DNA from: Nibribacter koreensis
GTDB taxonomy: Bacteria > Bacteroidota > Bacteroidia > Cytophagales > Hymenobacteraceae
Length of the DNA stretch: 64,000 bases
Assembly: GCF_039541795.1 (NCBI RefSeq)
Contig: NZ_BAABGX010000001.1
Span: forward strand, 1,426,001-1,490,000
Direction of reading: 5' to 3'
Position numbers and translations under genes: made by a program
Part shown: positions 19,312 through 27,752 of the stretch, one piece after another
Numbering within the stretch: position 1 is the first letter of the stretch
Layout of the letters: the number at the start of each line of letters is the position of its first letter
The notes under the pieces: model-generated
The model's input: only the letters and a program-made list of their open reading frames with translations
Databases searched by the model: none
What the model was told of the DNA's origin: nothing

Positions 19312-20660
19312 ATCCCAGCGCTTTTCAATTTTTGCACCGCCTCGGCAAAAGCACGTCCGCGGTGTTCATAGTTGTTAAACAAGTCAAAACTGGCACAGGC
19401 CGGCGACAGTAGAACCACGTCACCTGCCTCGGCGAAGCCTTTTGCCATTCTGACTGCTTCGTTTACATCTTGGGTTTCTACCAGTTGTGGGCAGACCGGC
19501 GAGAAAGCGGTTACAATTTTAGCGTTGTCCACGCCCAAGGCCACGATGGCTTTTACTTTCTCTTTTACCAGCGGCAACAAGGTAGAATAGTCATTGCCTT
19601 TGTCTTTGCCGCCTACTACCCACACAATGGGTTGCTTAATGCCATCCAGGGCGTACCAAACGGCCTCCACGTTGGTGGCTTTGGAGTCATTAATGAATTT
19701 CACCCCGTCCACCTCGCCCACTGGTTGCATGCGATGTTCGGCATTCTGGAAAGTGCTTAGCCCTTCATCAATTTGCTCAGGGGTCAATCCTACTAGTAAG
19801 GCCGCACCTACTGCTGCCATGCTGTTGTATTGGTTGTGCTGGCCAATGAGCGGCGATTTGCTTGTGTCTACTTTTGCCGAGATTCCTGAAAAAGAGGCCA
19901 AAATCGACTGATCCTCATAGCGCAAGGCCAAGCCGTTTTCATTCTTCAATCCAAAAGGGACAGGCGTTCCTGACACTTCATGGTTGGCTTTGTATTCCTG
20001 AATAAGAGCATCATCTTGGTTGAACAGGAGGTACTCAGAGGCTGTCATGTTCTGAGCCAATCTAAACTTGGCCGCCGCATATTTCTCCATCTGGTACTCA
20101 TAGCGGTCCAGGTGGTCTGGCGTGATGTTTAGCAGAATCCCGATGTGCGCTTTGAACTGGTACATATTGTCCAGTTGGAAACTGCTTAGCTCTACCACAT
20201 AGTAATCGTAGCCGCCATTAAGTACTTTGCCCGCCAAGCTCTCGCCCACGTTACCCGCCAAGGCTACTTTCAAACCAGCGCTTTTCAAGAGGTGGTAAAT
20301 CAGTAGTGTGGTAGTGGTTTTTCCATTGGTGCCCGTGATGCAAATGAACTTGCCATCCGTGTATCTACCAGCAAATTCTATTTCTGAGATAACAGGAATA
20401 CCTTTCTCAAGCGCACCTTTTATTACCGGAGTTGTGTTTGGAATGCCCGGACTTTTGATGATTTCATGGGTGGCGTAAATTTTATCCAGCGTATGGTCGC
20501 CTTCCTCGAAGTCAATACCTGCCTTGGTCAACTCCGCTCGGTACTTCTCAGAGATGGCGCCTTTGTCAGACACAAACACGTCATAGCCCTTGGCCTGCGC
20601 CAACAAAGCGGCACCTACGCCGCTCTCTCCTGCTCCCAAAATGGCTATTCTCTTGTTCAT
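19308..20660 (-). CDS. murD: UDP-N-acetylmuramoyl-L-alanine--D-glutamate ligase
   Basis: 450 residues, with IAILGAGESGVGAALLA at the N-terminus, the ATP loop ITGTNGKTTTTLLIYH, the metal/carbamyl-lysine region ELSSFQLD and NITPDHLDRY, and the C-terminal NDSKATNVEA and LLSPACASFDLFNNYEHRG. It adds D-Glu to UDP-MurNAc-Ala. Residues 252-264 may overlap a very weak palindrome copy (about 25 of 36), which I do not count as secure. Confidence 0.96.
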   Translation of the reverse strand: MNKRIAILGAGESGVGAALLAQAKGYDVFVSDKGAISEKYRAELTKAGIDFEEGDHTLDKIYATHEIIKSPGIPNTTPVIKGALEKGIPVISEIEFAGRYTDGKFICITGTNGKTTTTLLIYHLLKSAGLKVALAGNVGESLAGKVLNGGYDYYVVELSSFQLDNMYQFKAHIGILLNITPDHLDRYEYQMEKYAAAKFRLAQNMTASEYLLFNQDDALIQEYKANHEVSGTPVPFGLKNENGLALRYEDQSILASFSGISAKVDTSKSPLIGQHNQYNSMAAVGAALLVGLTPEQIDEGLSTFQNAEHRMQPVGEVDGVKFINDSKATNVEAVWYALDGIKQPIVWVVGGKDKGNDYSTLLPLVKEKVKAIVALGVDNAKIVTAFSPVCPQLVETQDVNEAVRMAKGFAEAGDVVLLSPACASFDLFNNYEHRGRAFAEAVQKLKSAGI

Positions 20661-20670
20661 GGTATTCTTT

Positions 20671-20708
20671 CGTTTTTGGCTTGTTTTCTGGAAAAGAGGC
20701 GAAAAACG
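20671..20708. repeat. 38-bp palindrome filling the murD-mraY gap
   Basis: CGTTTTTGGCTTGTTTTC, loop, GAAAAGAGGCGAAAAACG. The 49-bp gap between mraY and murD holds almost nothing else, inside an otherwise tightly overlapping operon. Confidence 0.85.
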
Positions 20709-20709
20709 C

Positions 20710-21927
20710 CTATCTCAATTTTAAAGTAGCTAGAGTCAGAATTGCAAGCATGATGCCCACGGTCCAGAAGCGCGATACAATCTTGGCTTCATGGTATCCT
20801 AACTTTTGGTAATGGTGGTGCAAGGGTGACATTTTGAAGATTCTGCGACCCTCACCGTACTTCTTCTTAGTGTATTTAAAGTAGCCCACCTGCAACATCA
20901 CAGATAAGTTCTCAATCAGGAAGATGCCACACAGCACCGGAATCAATAGCTCTTTGCGAAGAATCAAGGCCAACACAGCTATGATTCCGCCAATGGAAAG
21001 TGAACCGGTATCGCCCATGAACACTTGCGCAGGATACGAATTGTACCACAAGAAACCCACGCAGGCGCCCACAAACGCGGTACAGAAAATTACCAGCTCA
21101 CCGGTGTTAGGAATGAACATGATATTCAGATAATCTGCGAAAATGGCGTTACCAGACACCCAGGCAAACACAATCAAAGTAGTAGCTATGATAGCCGAAG
21201 TTCCTGCGGCCAGCCCGTCAATCCCGTCGGTGATGTTGGCGCCGTTAGACACTGCTGTGATGATGATAATCACCAGCGGGATGTATAGAAAACGGGCATA
21301 CGATCCCAAAACTGGACTCGCGAAGCTGAAGAAATTATGATAATCCAGCTCATTGTTTTTAGCGAACGGGATGGTAGTAATCATCTGACGGACGTCTGTG
21401 TAGACAGAAGAAGCCTCTACTGCTGAGAGTCCATTGGCCGTTACATATTGGCGCACCACCACGTCATCTGAGAAGAAAAGCGTCAGACCTACAATCAAAC
21501 CTAACCCGATTTGTCCCAGCACTTTGAATCTACCCGCCAAGCCTTCTTTGTTCTTCTTAAAGACCTTAATGTAGTCATCCAGAAACCCGATGGCACCCAA
21601 CCAAATGGTGGACACAATCATAAGTAGGATGTACACATTGTCCAATCTGGCCAGCAAAAGCGTGGGTACCAGAATGGCCAATAGAATGATGAGACCGCCC
21701 ATGGTAGGCGTGCCTCTCTTCTCTAACTGACCGGCCAAACCCAAATCCCGTATAGACTCGCCTACCTGCTTGCGGTGAAGCATTTTAATGAGCCTACCAC
21801 CAAAAATCATGGCAATCAGGAGAGAGATAAGCGCCGCCAAGCCCGCTCTAAACGAGATATACCGGAAAACCCCGGCCCCGAAGAGGTCAAAGTGCTGGTC
21901 TAAGTAGTTAAAAAGGTAGTAGAGCAT
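20710..21927 (-). CDS. mraY: Phospho-N-acetylmuramoyl-pentapeptide transferase
   Basis: 405 residues with about ten membrane helices. It transfers phospho-MurNAc-pentapeptide to undecaprenyl phosphate, forming lipid I. Signatures are KRGTPTMGGLIILLAI, the aspartate-rich AIGFLDDYIKVFKKNKEGL, NGANITDGIDGLAAGTSAI, VFMGDTGSLSIGG and the histidine motif SPLHHHYQKLGYHEAKI. It lies between murE and murD. Confidence 0.97.
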   Translation of the reverse strand: MLYYLFNYLDQHFDLFGAGVFRYISFRAGLAALISLLIAMIFGGRLIKMLHRKQVGESIRDLGLAGQLEKRGTPTMGGLIILLAILVPTLLLARLDNVYILLMIVSTIWLGAIGFLDDYIKVFKKNKEGLAGRFKVLGQIGLGLIVGLTLFFSDDVVVRQYVTANGLSAVEASSVYTDVRQMITTIPFAKNNELDYHNFFSFASPVLGSYARFLYIPLVIIIITAVSNGANITDGIDGLAAGTSAIIATTLIVFAWVSGNAIFADYLNIMFIPNTGELVIFCTAFVGACVGFLWYNSYPAQVFMGDTGSLSIGGIIAVLALILRKELLIPVLCGIFLIENLSVMLQVGYFKYTKKKYGEGRRIFKMSPLHHHYQKLGYHEAKIVSRFWTVGIMLAILTLATLKLR

Positions 21928-21999
21928 CTGGTTCTTTTAAGGAAAAGAAGCGCCTGTTAAGGTGATCGCCTCGCCGTAGAATCTAATATCTATTTCTTT

Positions 22000-23463
22000 C
22001 TATTTCTGGAGCAGGGTAAACGTCTCCTGCAGAATTTGCTTGTCGTCAAAAGGTGAGCGTTGTCCCTTCACCTCTTGGTAAGTCTCATGGCCCTTGCCCG
22101 CCACCAAGATGATTTCATCTGGGTCGGCTAGCATCACCGCGGTTTTAATCGCTTCCTTGCGATCTACCACGCTCAAGACCTTCTTTAAATCGGTGTGCTT
22201 TACGCCCGCCTGCATCTGATTCAGGATTTCCTGGGGGTCCTCGTCGCGCGGGTTGTCTGAGGTTAAGATGACTCTGTCGCTCATGCGGGCGGCGATGTCG
22301 GCCATGATGGGGCGTTTTGTCGCATCCCGGTTTCCGCCGCAACCCACAATGGTGATGACTTTCTGCTCTGGCTTTCTGATTTGCTGAATGGTCTGCAACA
22401 CGTTCTCCAAAGCATCTGGCGTATGAGCATAATCCACAATGCCAGTAATCATGCCCGGGCTTACCACATAATCAAAACGACCGGCGGCGGATGTCAACGA
22501 AGAAAGGCTTGTCAAGACTTCCTGAGGGTCTTCGCCAAGCAAAACCGCCGCACCGTACACAGCCAGTAAGTTGTAAGCATTGAAGGTACCGATGAGTTTG
22601 AACCACACTTCCTGACCGTCCAATTCCAGTTGCAGGCCTTGGATGGAGTTGTCTAGGAGACGAGCTTTAAAATCAGCCTCTTTGCGCAGGGCGTAGGTTT
22701 TCTTCTCACCTTTGGTGTTCTGCAACATGACCATGCCACGCTTGTCATCTGAGTTCACCAGCGCGAAAGCCTTGGGAGACAGATTGTCAAAGAAGAGTTT
22801 CTTGGCTCTGATGTATTCATCGAAGGTCTTGTGATAATCCAGATGGTCGTGCGACAGGTTGGTAAAGACCGCGCCGGCGAACTCAACGCCGGTCACTCTG
22901 TGCTGTACCAGGGCGTGAGAACTCACTTCCATGAAAACATGCGTGCAACCTGCTTTTACCATCTTCGCCAACAGCGCTTGTAATGTGATGGCATCTGGCG
23001 TGGTGTGCGTGGCCGGAATCACCGTTTCGTTGATTTGATTCTGCACCGTAGATAGTAAACCGGCATTGTAACCCAACTCTCTGAACAGTTTATGCAGAAG
23101 CGTTACGCAAGTGGTTTTGCCGTTGGTGCCAGTCACGCCTACCAGTTTCAATTGCTTGGATGGATGTCCGTAGAAAGCGGCGGCAACATGACCCATCGCT
23201 TCGGCAACGTCCGGTACAATGACAAAGGTGACGTTGGCAGGTGCGTTTTCGGGCTGTTTTTCAGAAAACACGACAGAAACGCCTTGCACTATGGTCTGGG
23301 TTATAAAGTCATGGCCGTCGTGCACGGTTCCCTTGATGGCAAAAAACGCCACGCCCGGTCCCGCCTGACGCGAGTCCATGGTTAACGCAGAAAGCTCGGG
23401 GTTAGTAGGCCCGAGCAATTGCGAGGACGGTATCGCCTGCAATAGGTTTTGTAGTTGTGCCAT
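22000..23463 (-). CDS. murE: UDP-MurNAc-L-Ala-D-Glu--meso-diaminopimelate ligase
   Basis: 487 residues. The ATP loop is GVTGTNGKTTCVTLLHKLF; further motifs are TTPDAITLQALLAKM, SHDHLDYHKTFDEYI and DYAHTPDALENVL. DNPRDEDPQEIL is the meso-DAP recognition motif (DNPR), which indicates DAP rather than lysine as substrate. Residues 61-74 (GVSVVFSEKQPENA) are encoded by a degenerate 38-bp palindrome. The start lies 62 bp inside the 3' end of ftsI in another frame. Confidence 0.96.
   Translation of the reverse strand: MAQLQNLLQAIPSSQLLGPTNPELSALTMDSRQAGPGVAFFAIKGTVHDGHDFITQTIVQGVSVVFSEKQPENAPANVTFVIVPDVAEAMGHVAAAFYGHPSKQLKLVGVTGTNGKTTCVTLLHKLFRELGYNAGLLSTVQNQINETVIPATHTTPDAITLQALLAKMVKAGCTHVFMEVSSHALVQHRVTGVEFAGAVFTNLSHDHLDYHKTFDEYIRAKKLFFDNLSPKAFALVNSDDKRGMVMLQNTKGEKKTYALRKEADFKARLLDNSIQGLQLELDGQEVWFKLIGTFNAYNLLAVYGAAVLLGEDPQEVLTSLSSLTSAAGRFDYVVSPGMITGIVDYAHTPDALENVLQTIQQIRKPEQKVITIVGCGGNRDATKRPIMADIAARMSDRVILTSDNPRDEDPQEILNQMQAGVKHTDLKKVLSVVDRKEAIKTAVMLADPDEIILVAGKGHETYQEVKGQRSPFDDKQILQETFTLLQK
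23244..23281. repeat. 38-bp palindrome copy inside murE
   Basis: About 33 of 38 positions match the family consensus without gaps. It codes in frame for MurE residues 61-74. Confidence 0.7.
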
Positions 23464-25555
23464 TTCGTTCTAAGGTAATAGTAATCCACATGCCTTTTCT
23501 CACTGGTACCCCAGCCGGCACGCTTTGTGCTTTCACTCTGCCCAAGCCGGAGGCTCTCACCTTCAAGCCTTGATTTTCCAAGAGGTAAAGAGCGTCCTTT
23601 AAGGTCATGTCCTTTACATCGGGCACGCGGCCTTCCTTCACAGGAACCGGCTTCATGGCCACGGAATGCTTTTGCGTATCTACTCTAATCCAGTCTTCTT
23701 CTGGGTTCACCGGATGGGCGCTTACCCCTAGCTTGTTGCAAAGCAAGGTCAACTCCTCTTGGTTACCCGCGTGTAGGCTTGGTAGTTTAGGTGCCACATT
23801 GGCGGGTCTGCGTACCATTGGCGCGTGTATAGCCAAGTCTTGAGCGTATGCTTTATCAGCTAACTCCCTGAACACGGGGGCCGCTACATCCCCACCATAC
23901 TGGGCGTTTCTGTTGGGGCTGTCAATAATGACAATACAGCTATACTTAGGTCTATCAGCCGGGAAATAACCCACAAAAGAGGTAGAGTATTTTTTAGTGT
24001 ACTGGCCCTTTATAACCTTTCTGGCGGTACCTGTTTTACCGGCTACCTTGTAGTCTTTGCTCTTAAGGTTTTTAGCTGTTCCTTTTTCAACCACGCCTTC
24101 CATCATCAACTTCAATTCTGCCAATGTCTCATCAGAACAGATTTTCGGGTTTAGGACTTTCGCCTCAAACTTCTCTAATACCTGGTCAGCGCGCTTGATT
24201 TCTTTAACGATGATGGGCTGTACCTTCACTCCATTGTTGGCCACGGCATTGTAAAACGCCAAGGTCTGCAACGGCGAAATCTTCAACTCATAGCCAATGG
24301 CCATGGTAGATAGGGACGGACGGCTCCAGCTGCGGTCTTTAGGCGTTTTAATGTATGGCACGGCCTCTCCATTCATTTGGAAGCCCAGCGGTTGGTGAAG
24401 CCCGAACTTGAACAGATAGTCTACATATTTCTGGGGGTCGTTCCCGAAATGCTCCTGAATTAACTTGGCAATCCCCACGTTAGACGACTTCTCAAACACC
24501 TGTTGCAGGGTGATCTTGCCATTGCCGTGGGTATCTGTTTTGACGGCTCCGCCAATACGCATAGACCCGTTGCCGGTGTCAATGGTGTCGGTGAGTTTCA
24601 TGTCTGAGTCTTCCAGCAATGCCATCATAGAGGCTAGCTTGAAAGTAGAGCCCGGCTCTGTGCGGCCTTGGTTACCCACCGCGTAGTTGTAGTCCTCAAC
24701 ATATACACCAGGACCCGCCTTGCCTAAGTTGGCAATGGCCTTAATCTCACCGGTGCTCACTTCCATCAAAATCACGCACCCGTGGGCTGCGTCATTCAGG
24801 GTCAAGGCCTTGTAAAGTGCGCTTTCGGCTACGTCTTGCAGATTTATGTCAATGGTGGTTCTAATGTCGAACCCCGGTAATGGCTTCACTTCGGTGCCAT
24901 CATAGATGGGCTTGTTACCACCGGCCATGCGCTCGTATAAGGCTTCGCCGTCTTTACCCGCCAGATGACGGTTAAAGCTAAATTCCAATCCCGCGCCTTT
25001 CTTGTCCTCGTTTAAGAACCCGATGGTCCGCTTGGCCAAGGAACCGAACGGCAGGAACCGGCGGTCCAGCTTCTCAAAAATGACGCCTCCCTTGTTTTTA
25101 CCGGCTCTAAAGATGGGCCACTTGGCCATTGCTTTCTTCTCCTGGTAATTGATAAGGCGGTTGTTAATGCGCACATACTTGCGTTTGCTCAGGCGGGCGT
25201 TCTTAATCTTGCGCTTATAGTAGTCTGCTGAACGGTCTCCGTAAAAACGTGACAGCTGTAAAGCCAAGGAGTCAATGCCATCTCTAAAGACTTCATCCTT
25301 AGAGATGGTAGGGTCAAAGGCCACTCTGTAGAAGGGCAATGAGGTAGCCATGATGCGCTCATCATTGGAATAGATGTTACCGCGGGTGGCAAAAATGGGC
25401 TGGTAATGGAAGCGCTTTTCCTGGGCCAGTTCCTTCCACTTATCCCCGTCTTTGAACTGGATATAGCCAACCTTGTAAATAATAGCAAACGCAAACAAGC
25501 AGATAGCCAAAAAAGCCACCCGCACGCGCGTTACGATGGACCTTTTAATATTCAT
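23402..25555 (-). CDS. ftsI: Class B penicillin-binding protein FtsI (transpeptidase) with PASTA domain
   Basis: 717 residues with one N-terminal membrane helix (residues 11-28). A dimerisation/pedestal domain is followed by the transpeptidase domain with the active-site STFK (GSTFKLASMMALL), SSN (EKSSNVGIAKL) and KTGTAR motifs. A C-terminal PASTA domain (VPDVKDMTLKDALYLLENQG) is present, as usual for Bacteroidota FtsI/PBP3. It crosslinks septal peptidoglycan together with FtsW. It overlaps ftsL by 11 bp and murE by 62 bp. Confidence 0.95.
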   Translation of the reverse strand: MNIKRSIVTRVRVAFLAICLFAFAIIYKVGYIQFKDGDKWKELAQEKRFHYQPIFATRGNIYSNDERIMATSLPFYRVAFDPTISKDEVFRDGIDSLALQLSRFYGDRSADYYKRKIKNARLSKRKYVRINNRLINYQEKKAMAKWPIFRAGKNKGGVIFEKLDRRFLPFGSLAKRTIGFLNEDKKGAGLEFSFNRHLAGKDGEALYERMAGGNKPIYDGTEVKPLPGFDIRTTIDINLQDVAESALYKALTLNDAAHGCVILMEVSTGEIKAIANLGKAGPGVYVEDYNYAVGNQGRTEPGSTFKLASMMALLEDSDMKLTDTIDTGNGSMRIGGAVKTDTHGNGKITLQQVFEKSSNVGIAKLIQEHFGNDPQKYVDYLFKFGLHQPLGFQMNGEAVPYIKTPKDRSWSRPSLSTMAIGYELKISPLQTLAFYNAVANNGVKVQPIIVKEIKRADQVLEKFEAKVLNPKICSDETLAELKLMMEGVVEKGTAKNLKSKDYKVAGKTGTARKVIKGQYTKKYSTSFVGYFPADRPKYSCIVIIDSPNRNAQYGGDVAAPVFRELADKAYAQDLAIHAPMVRRPANVAPKLPSLHAGNQEELTLLCNKLGVSAHPVNPEEDWIRVDTQKHSVAMKPVPVKEGRVPDVKDMTLKDALYLLENQGLKVRASGLGRVKAQSVPAGVPVRKGMWITITLERNGTTTKPIAGDTVLAIARAY

Positions 25556-25985
25556 CTTTTGGTATCACTACTTGTATGGGTGGGGAGGAACTTTCCATTA
25601 AGCCAGAAGCTGCCACGTTGCGGGCCACTTCAGACTGCTTACTCGCCTCCATGTAATCAGACTTGAGGGTGGTAAAGTCAGCGCGTAAATCTTCAGTGTC
25701 TGACTTGGTTCTGTCTATCTGTCTAAGGGTGCGCTCTGCGTAATGGCTGTTGCCTATGTAAAAAATGGTCACCGCCATCAAGAACAAAATCTTAGGCAGG
25801 TACTTGACCGGCAAACCATCTGCAAAGAACCAGTCTACTTTGGTGTAGCGGTCCAAGAGCTCAAACAGACTGGTACCCTTCTGGCGCGGCGGTCTTGGCG
25901 GACGCACGGGCTCCGCCTTAGGCACCGCACGCTGGGTGTTGGCCTTAGATGGATTGGTTCGTGGACGTACAGTATTGACTGCCAT
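25545..25985 (-). CDS. ftsL: FtsL-like divisome protein
   Basis: 146 residues: a basic, proline-rich cytoplasmic part (about 1-60), one membrane helix (ILFLMAVTIFYIGNSHYAE, about 70-90) and a short periplasmic segment predicted as coiled coil (RQIDRTKSDTEDLRADFTTLKSDYM). Sequence conservation of FtsL is poor, so the assignment rests on topology and its place between rsmH and ftsI. Residues 42-65 (LFELLDRYTKVDWFFADGLP) are typical of the Bacteroidota version. Confidence 0.87.
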   Translation of the reverse strand: MAVNTVRPRTNPSKANTQRAVPKAEPVRPPRPPRQKGTSLFELLDRYTKVDWFFADGLPVKYLPKILFLMAVTIFYIGNSHYAERTLRQIDRTKSDTEDLRADFTTLKSDYMEASKQSEVARNVAASGLMESSSPPIQVVIPKDEY

Positions 25986-26017
25986 GTGCTATACTCGTGT
26001 AAAAGTTTTCTACCTCT

Positions 26018-26947
26018 CTATTTCTTGATTGGTGTCTCTGGGTTTTCTCTTTTCTCAGCTACCCGCAGCTTGGCGCTACGGGAGCGGTTGTTTTCTTGCA
26101 ACTCCTGGGCGCTGGGCACGATGGGCTTGCGGGTCACAGAATCCAGTGGCTTAATCTCATTCCCAAAGAAGTCTTTCTCCACCTCGCCAAAAAACTTGCC
26201 TTTGTTGATGTAGTTCTTCACCAAGCGGTCTTCCAGGGAATGGTATGAGATCACCGATAGGCGCCCGCCTGGCTTTAGAAGCTCCACGGCTTGCTCCAGC
26301 ATTTCTTCCAAGGCCTTCAGCTCATCGTTTACTTCTATGCGTAGCGCCTGGAATACTTGGGCCAAGTACTTATTTTCTTTTCCTTTAGGCGTGCAGCCAG
26401 CTATGGCTTCTTTAAAATCTGCGATGGTCTCAATGTCGCGCACGTTGCGGGCCGACACTATCTCCCGCGCCAGGGTCTTGGCATTCTTCACCTCGCCGTA
26501 CAGTCCGAAAATGCGGTGCAACTGGTCCTCCTCATAGGTCATGATGACATCCTTGGCCGTCAAGGGGCTGTCTTTATCCATGCGCATGTCAAGAGGGCCG
26601 TCAAAACGGGTAGAGAAGCCGCGCTCAGCAGTGTTAAATTGATGCGAGGAAACGCCCAAGTCAGCTAAAATGCCGTCCACCTGGCGCACGCCATACAAAC
26701 GGAGGTATTTTTTAAGGTACCGGAAGTTGGCCTTGACAAACGTGAATTTGTCAGAAATGAGGCGCTCAGACTGGCGCTCGGCATCAGTGTCCTGGTCAAA
26801 TGAATATAGTTGGCCGCCTTGCATCTGCTCTAGGATGCGGGCAGAGTGGCCACCGCCGCCAAAAGTGACGTCCACGTAAATGCCTTTGGGTTTTATAGCC
26901 AAAGCATCTACCGATTCCTGTAATAAAACGGGGTTGTGGTATTGCAT
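26018..26947 (-). CDS. rsmH: 16S rRNA (cytosine1402-N4)-methyltransferase
   Basis: 309 residues. It methylates C1402 in the ribosomal P site using SAM. Signatures are YHNPVLLQESVDAL at the start, YVDVTFGGGGHSARIL (SAM motif I), GILADLGVSSHQFN, RGFSTRFDGPLDMRMD, the catalytic-region FQALRIEVNDEL and SYHSLEDRLVK. It lies directly after mraZ, as in nearly all dcw clusters. Confidence 0.97.
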   Translation of the reverse strand: MQYHNPVLLQESVDALAIKPKGIYVDVTFGGGGHSARILEQMQGGQLYSFDQDTDAERQSERLISDKFTFVKANFRYLKKYLRLYGVRQVDGILADLGVSSHQFNTAERGFSTRFDGPLDMRMDKDSPLTAKDVIMTYEEDQLHRIFGLYGEVKNAKTLAREIVSARNVRDIETIADFKEAIAGCTPKGKENKYLAQVFQALRIEVNDELKALEEMLEQAVELLKPGGRLSVISYHSLEDRLVKNYINKGKFFGEVEKDFFGNEIKPLDSVTRKPIVPSAQELQENNRSRSAKLRVAEKRENPETPIKK

Positions 26948-26955
26948 GGCTTGCG

Positions 26956-27423
26956 TTATTCTATAATGGTGGAAGCCGGTGGATTCCCCAGGTACTTCTG
27001 GGCCAGCTGTGAGAAGTTTTGTTGGTCTTTTTCCAGGAACGCGTCGTATTTCTCCGGATTCCAGATTTCTACCCGGTTACCCAACCCTACTACAATCGCT
27101 TCTTTGTCAATCTCGGCGTAGCGTACCATGGTCTTGGGCAGGATGAACCGGCCCGCGGTGTCCAGTTCTATCTCTGTGTTGCCCCTAAAGAAATTCCTTT
27201 GAAAGTGGCGGTACTCCTCGTTGAACTCATTCAATCCGGCTACGCGGTCATAAATGGCTTTCCACTCGGTTCTGGGGTACAGCACCAAGCAAGGCTCAAA
27301 CCCTCTGGTCAAAACCACCTGGTTGCCGGAGTCTTCTGGCAGATTGGTTTTGATTTTAGAAGGCAGCACCAATCTTCCCTTGGGGTCTAGCTTACATTCA
27401 TATTCGCCGGAGAGGAAGTTCAT
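26956..27423 (-). CDS. mraZ: Transcriptional regulator / division protein MraZ
   Basis: 155 residues with two SpoVT/AbrB-like swapped-hairpin units: LSGEYECKLDPKGRLVLPSK near the N-terminus and the second DTAGRFILPKTMVRYAEI. In other bacteria MraZ forms rings and represses its own dcw promoter through tandem TGGG boxes. Here four such boxes with a 10-bp period lie just upstream (27479-27512), supporting autoregulation. It is the first gene of the dcw cluster. Confidence 0.95.
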   Translation of the reverse strand: MNFLSGEYECKLDPKGRLVLPSKIKTNLPEDSGNQVVLTRGFEPCLVLYPRTEWKAIYDRVAGLNEFNEEYRHFQRNFFRGNTEIELDTAGRFILPKTMVRYAEIDKEAIVVGLGNRVEIWNPEKYDAFLEKDQQNFSQLAQKYLGNPPASTIIE

Positions 27424-27459
27424 TGGTGTAGGGAGATAACTCTAGTCTTTGGTACAAAA

Positions 27460-27489
27460 CAAAAGTAATAAAGGGGACACCAAAGTCAA
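27460..27489 (-). promoter_or_regulatory. Promoter of the dcw cluster (mraZ)
   Basis: On the minus strand: TTG (complement of 27487-27489), 19-nt spacer, TACTTTTG (complement of 27460-27467), fitting TANNTTTG, with a leader of about 30 nt. The -33 region overlaps the MraZ box array. Confidence 0.65.
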
Positions 27490-27512
27490 CCACAGTCTCC
27501 CACTTTTTCCCA
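27479..27512 (-). promoter_or_regulatory. MraZ operator: four TGGG/TGGT boxes at exact 10-bp spacing
   Basis: On the minus strand TGGG (27512-27509), TGGG (27502-27499), TGGT (27492-27489) and TGGT (27482-27479) repeat every 10 bp. Known MraZ operators are TGGGN repeats with 5-nt spacers, also a 10-bp period. The array spans the predicted -33 element, which suits repression. Confidence 0.7.
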
Positions 27513-27515
27513 CTT

Positions 27516-27562
27516 TGTGGATAAATCATGGTTATCCACCCCACTTATGCACATTATCCACA
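27516..27562. promoter_or_regulatory. Cluster of three DnaA-box-like sites beside an AT-rich stretch
   Basis: TGTGGATAA at 27516-27524 (perfect box, inverted), TTATCCACC at 27532-27540 (one mismatch) and TTATCCACA at 27554-27562 (perfect). About 90 bp of AT-rich sequence follows (27580-27670). Genes diverge from this point (dcw to the left, metal genes to the right). This could be a DnaA-responsive control region or part of a replication origin. Confidence 0.55.
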
Positions 27563-27740
27563 TTCTTTCCTGCCACTTCGGGAAAACTTTCTAATAACTA
27601 TATAGAAAAATTCTTTTATTAAACACGCGAAAACCGAGCTAACAAACTGAAAAACAATTATTTAACCTCATAACCACCAGTAACCTTTTGGCCAAACCAG
27701 CAAGTGGAATGAAAGTGGTACAAAGTGGGGCGTTTTTCCG

Positions 27741-27748
27741 TACCTTTG
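27741..27748 (+). promoter_or_regulatory. Possible -7 element giving a nearly leaderless transcript
   Basis: TACCTTTG ends only 4 bases before the ATG at 27753. If used, transcription would begin at or next to the start codon. I see no good -33 TTG at the right distance. Confidence 0.35.
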
Positions 27749-27752
27749 CGCC

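Larger units (their letters stand above)
27424..27752. other. Divergent intergenic region mraZ / Cys-rich protein
   Basis: The 329-bp region contains the mraZ promoter, MraZ boxes, DnaA-like boxes, an AT-rich segment, and a lone TGGT/TGGG pair at 27716-27729 that also has a 10-bp period. No gene is visible. Confidence 0.7.

Noticed and set aside
19869..19906. A sixth intragenic palindrome copy, in murD
   Set aside because: Only about 25 of 36 positions match; chance similarity cannot be excluded, so it is not counted.
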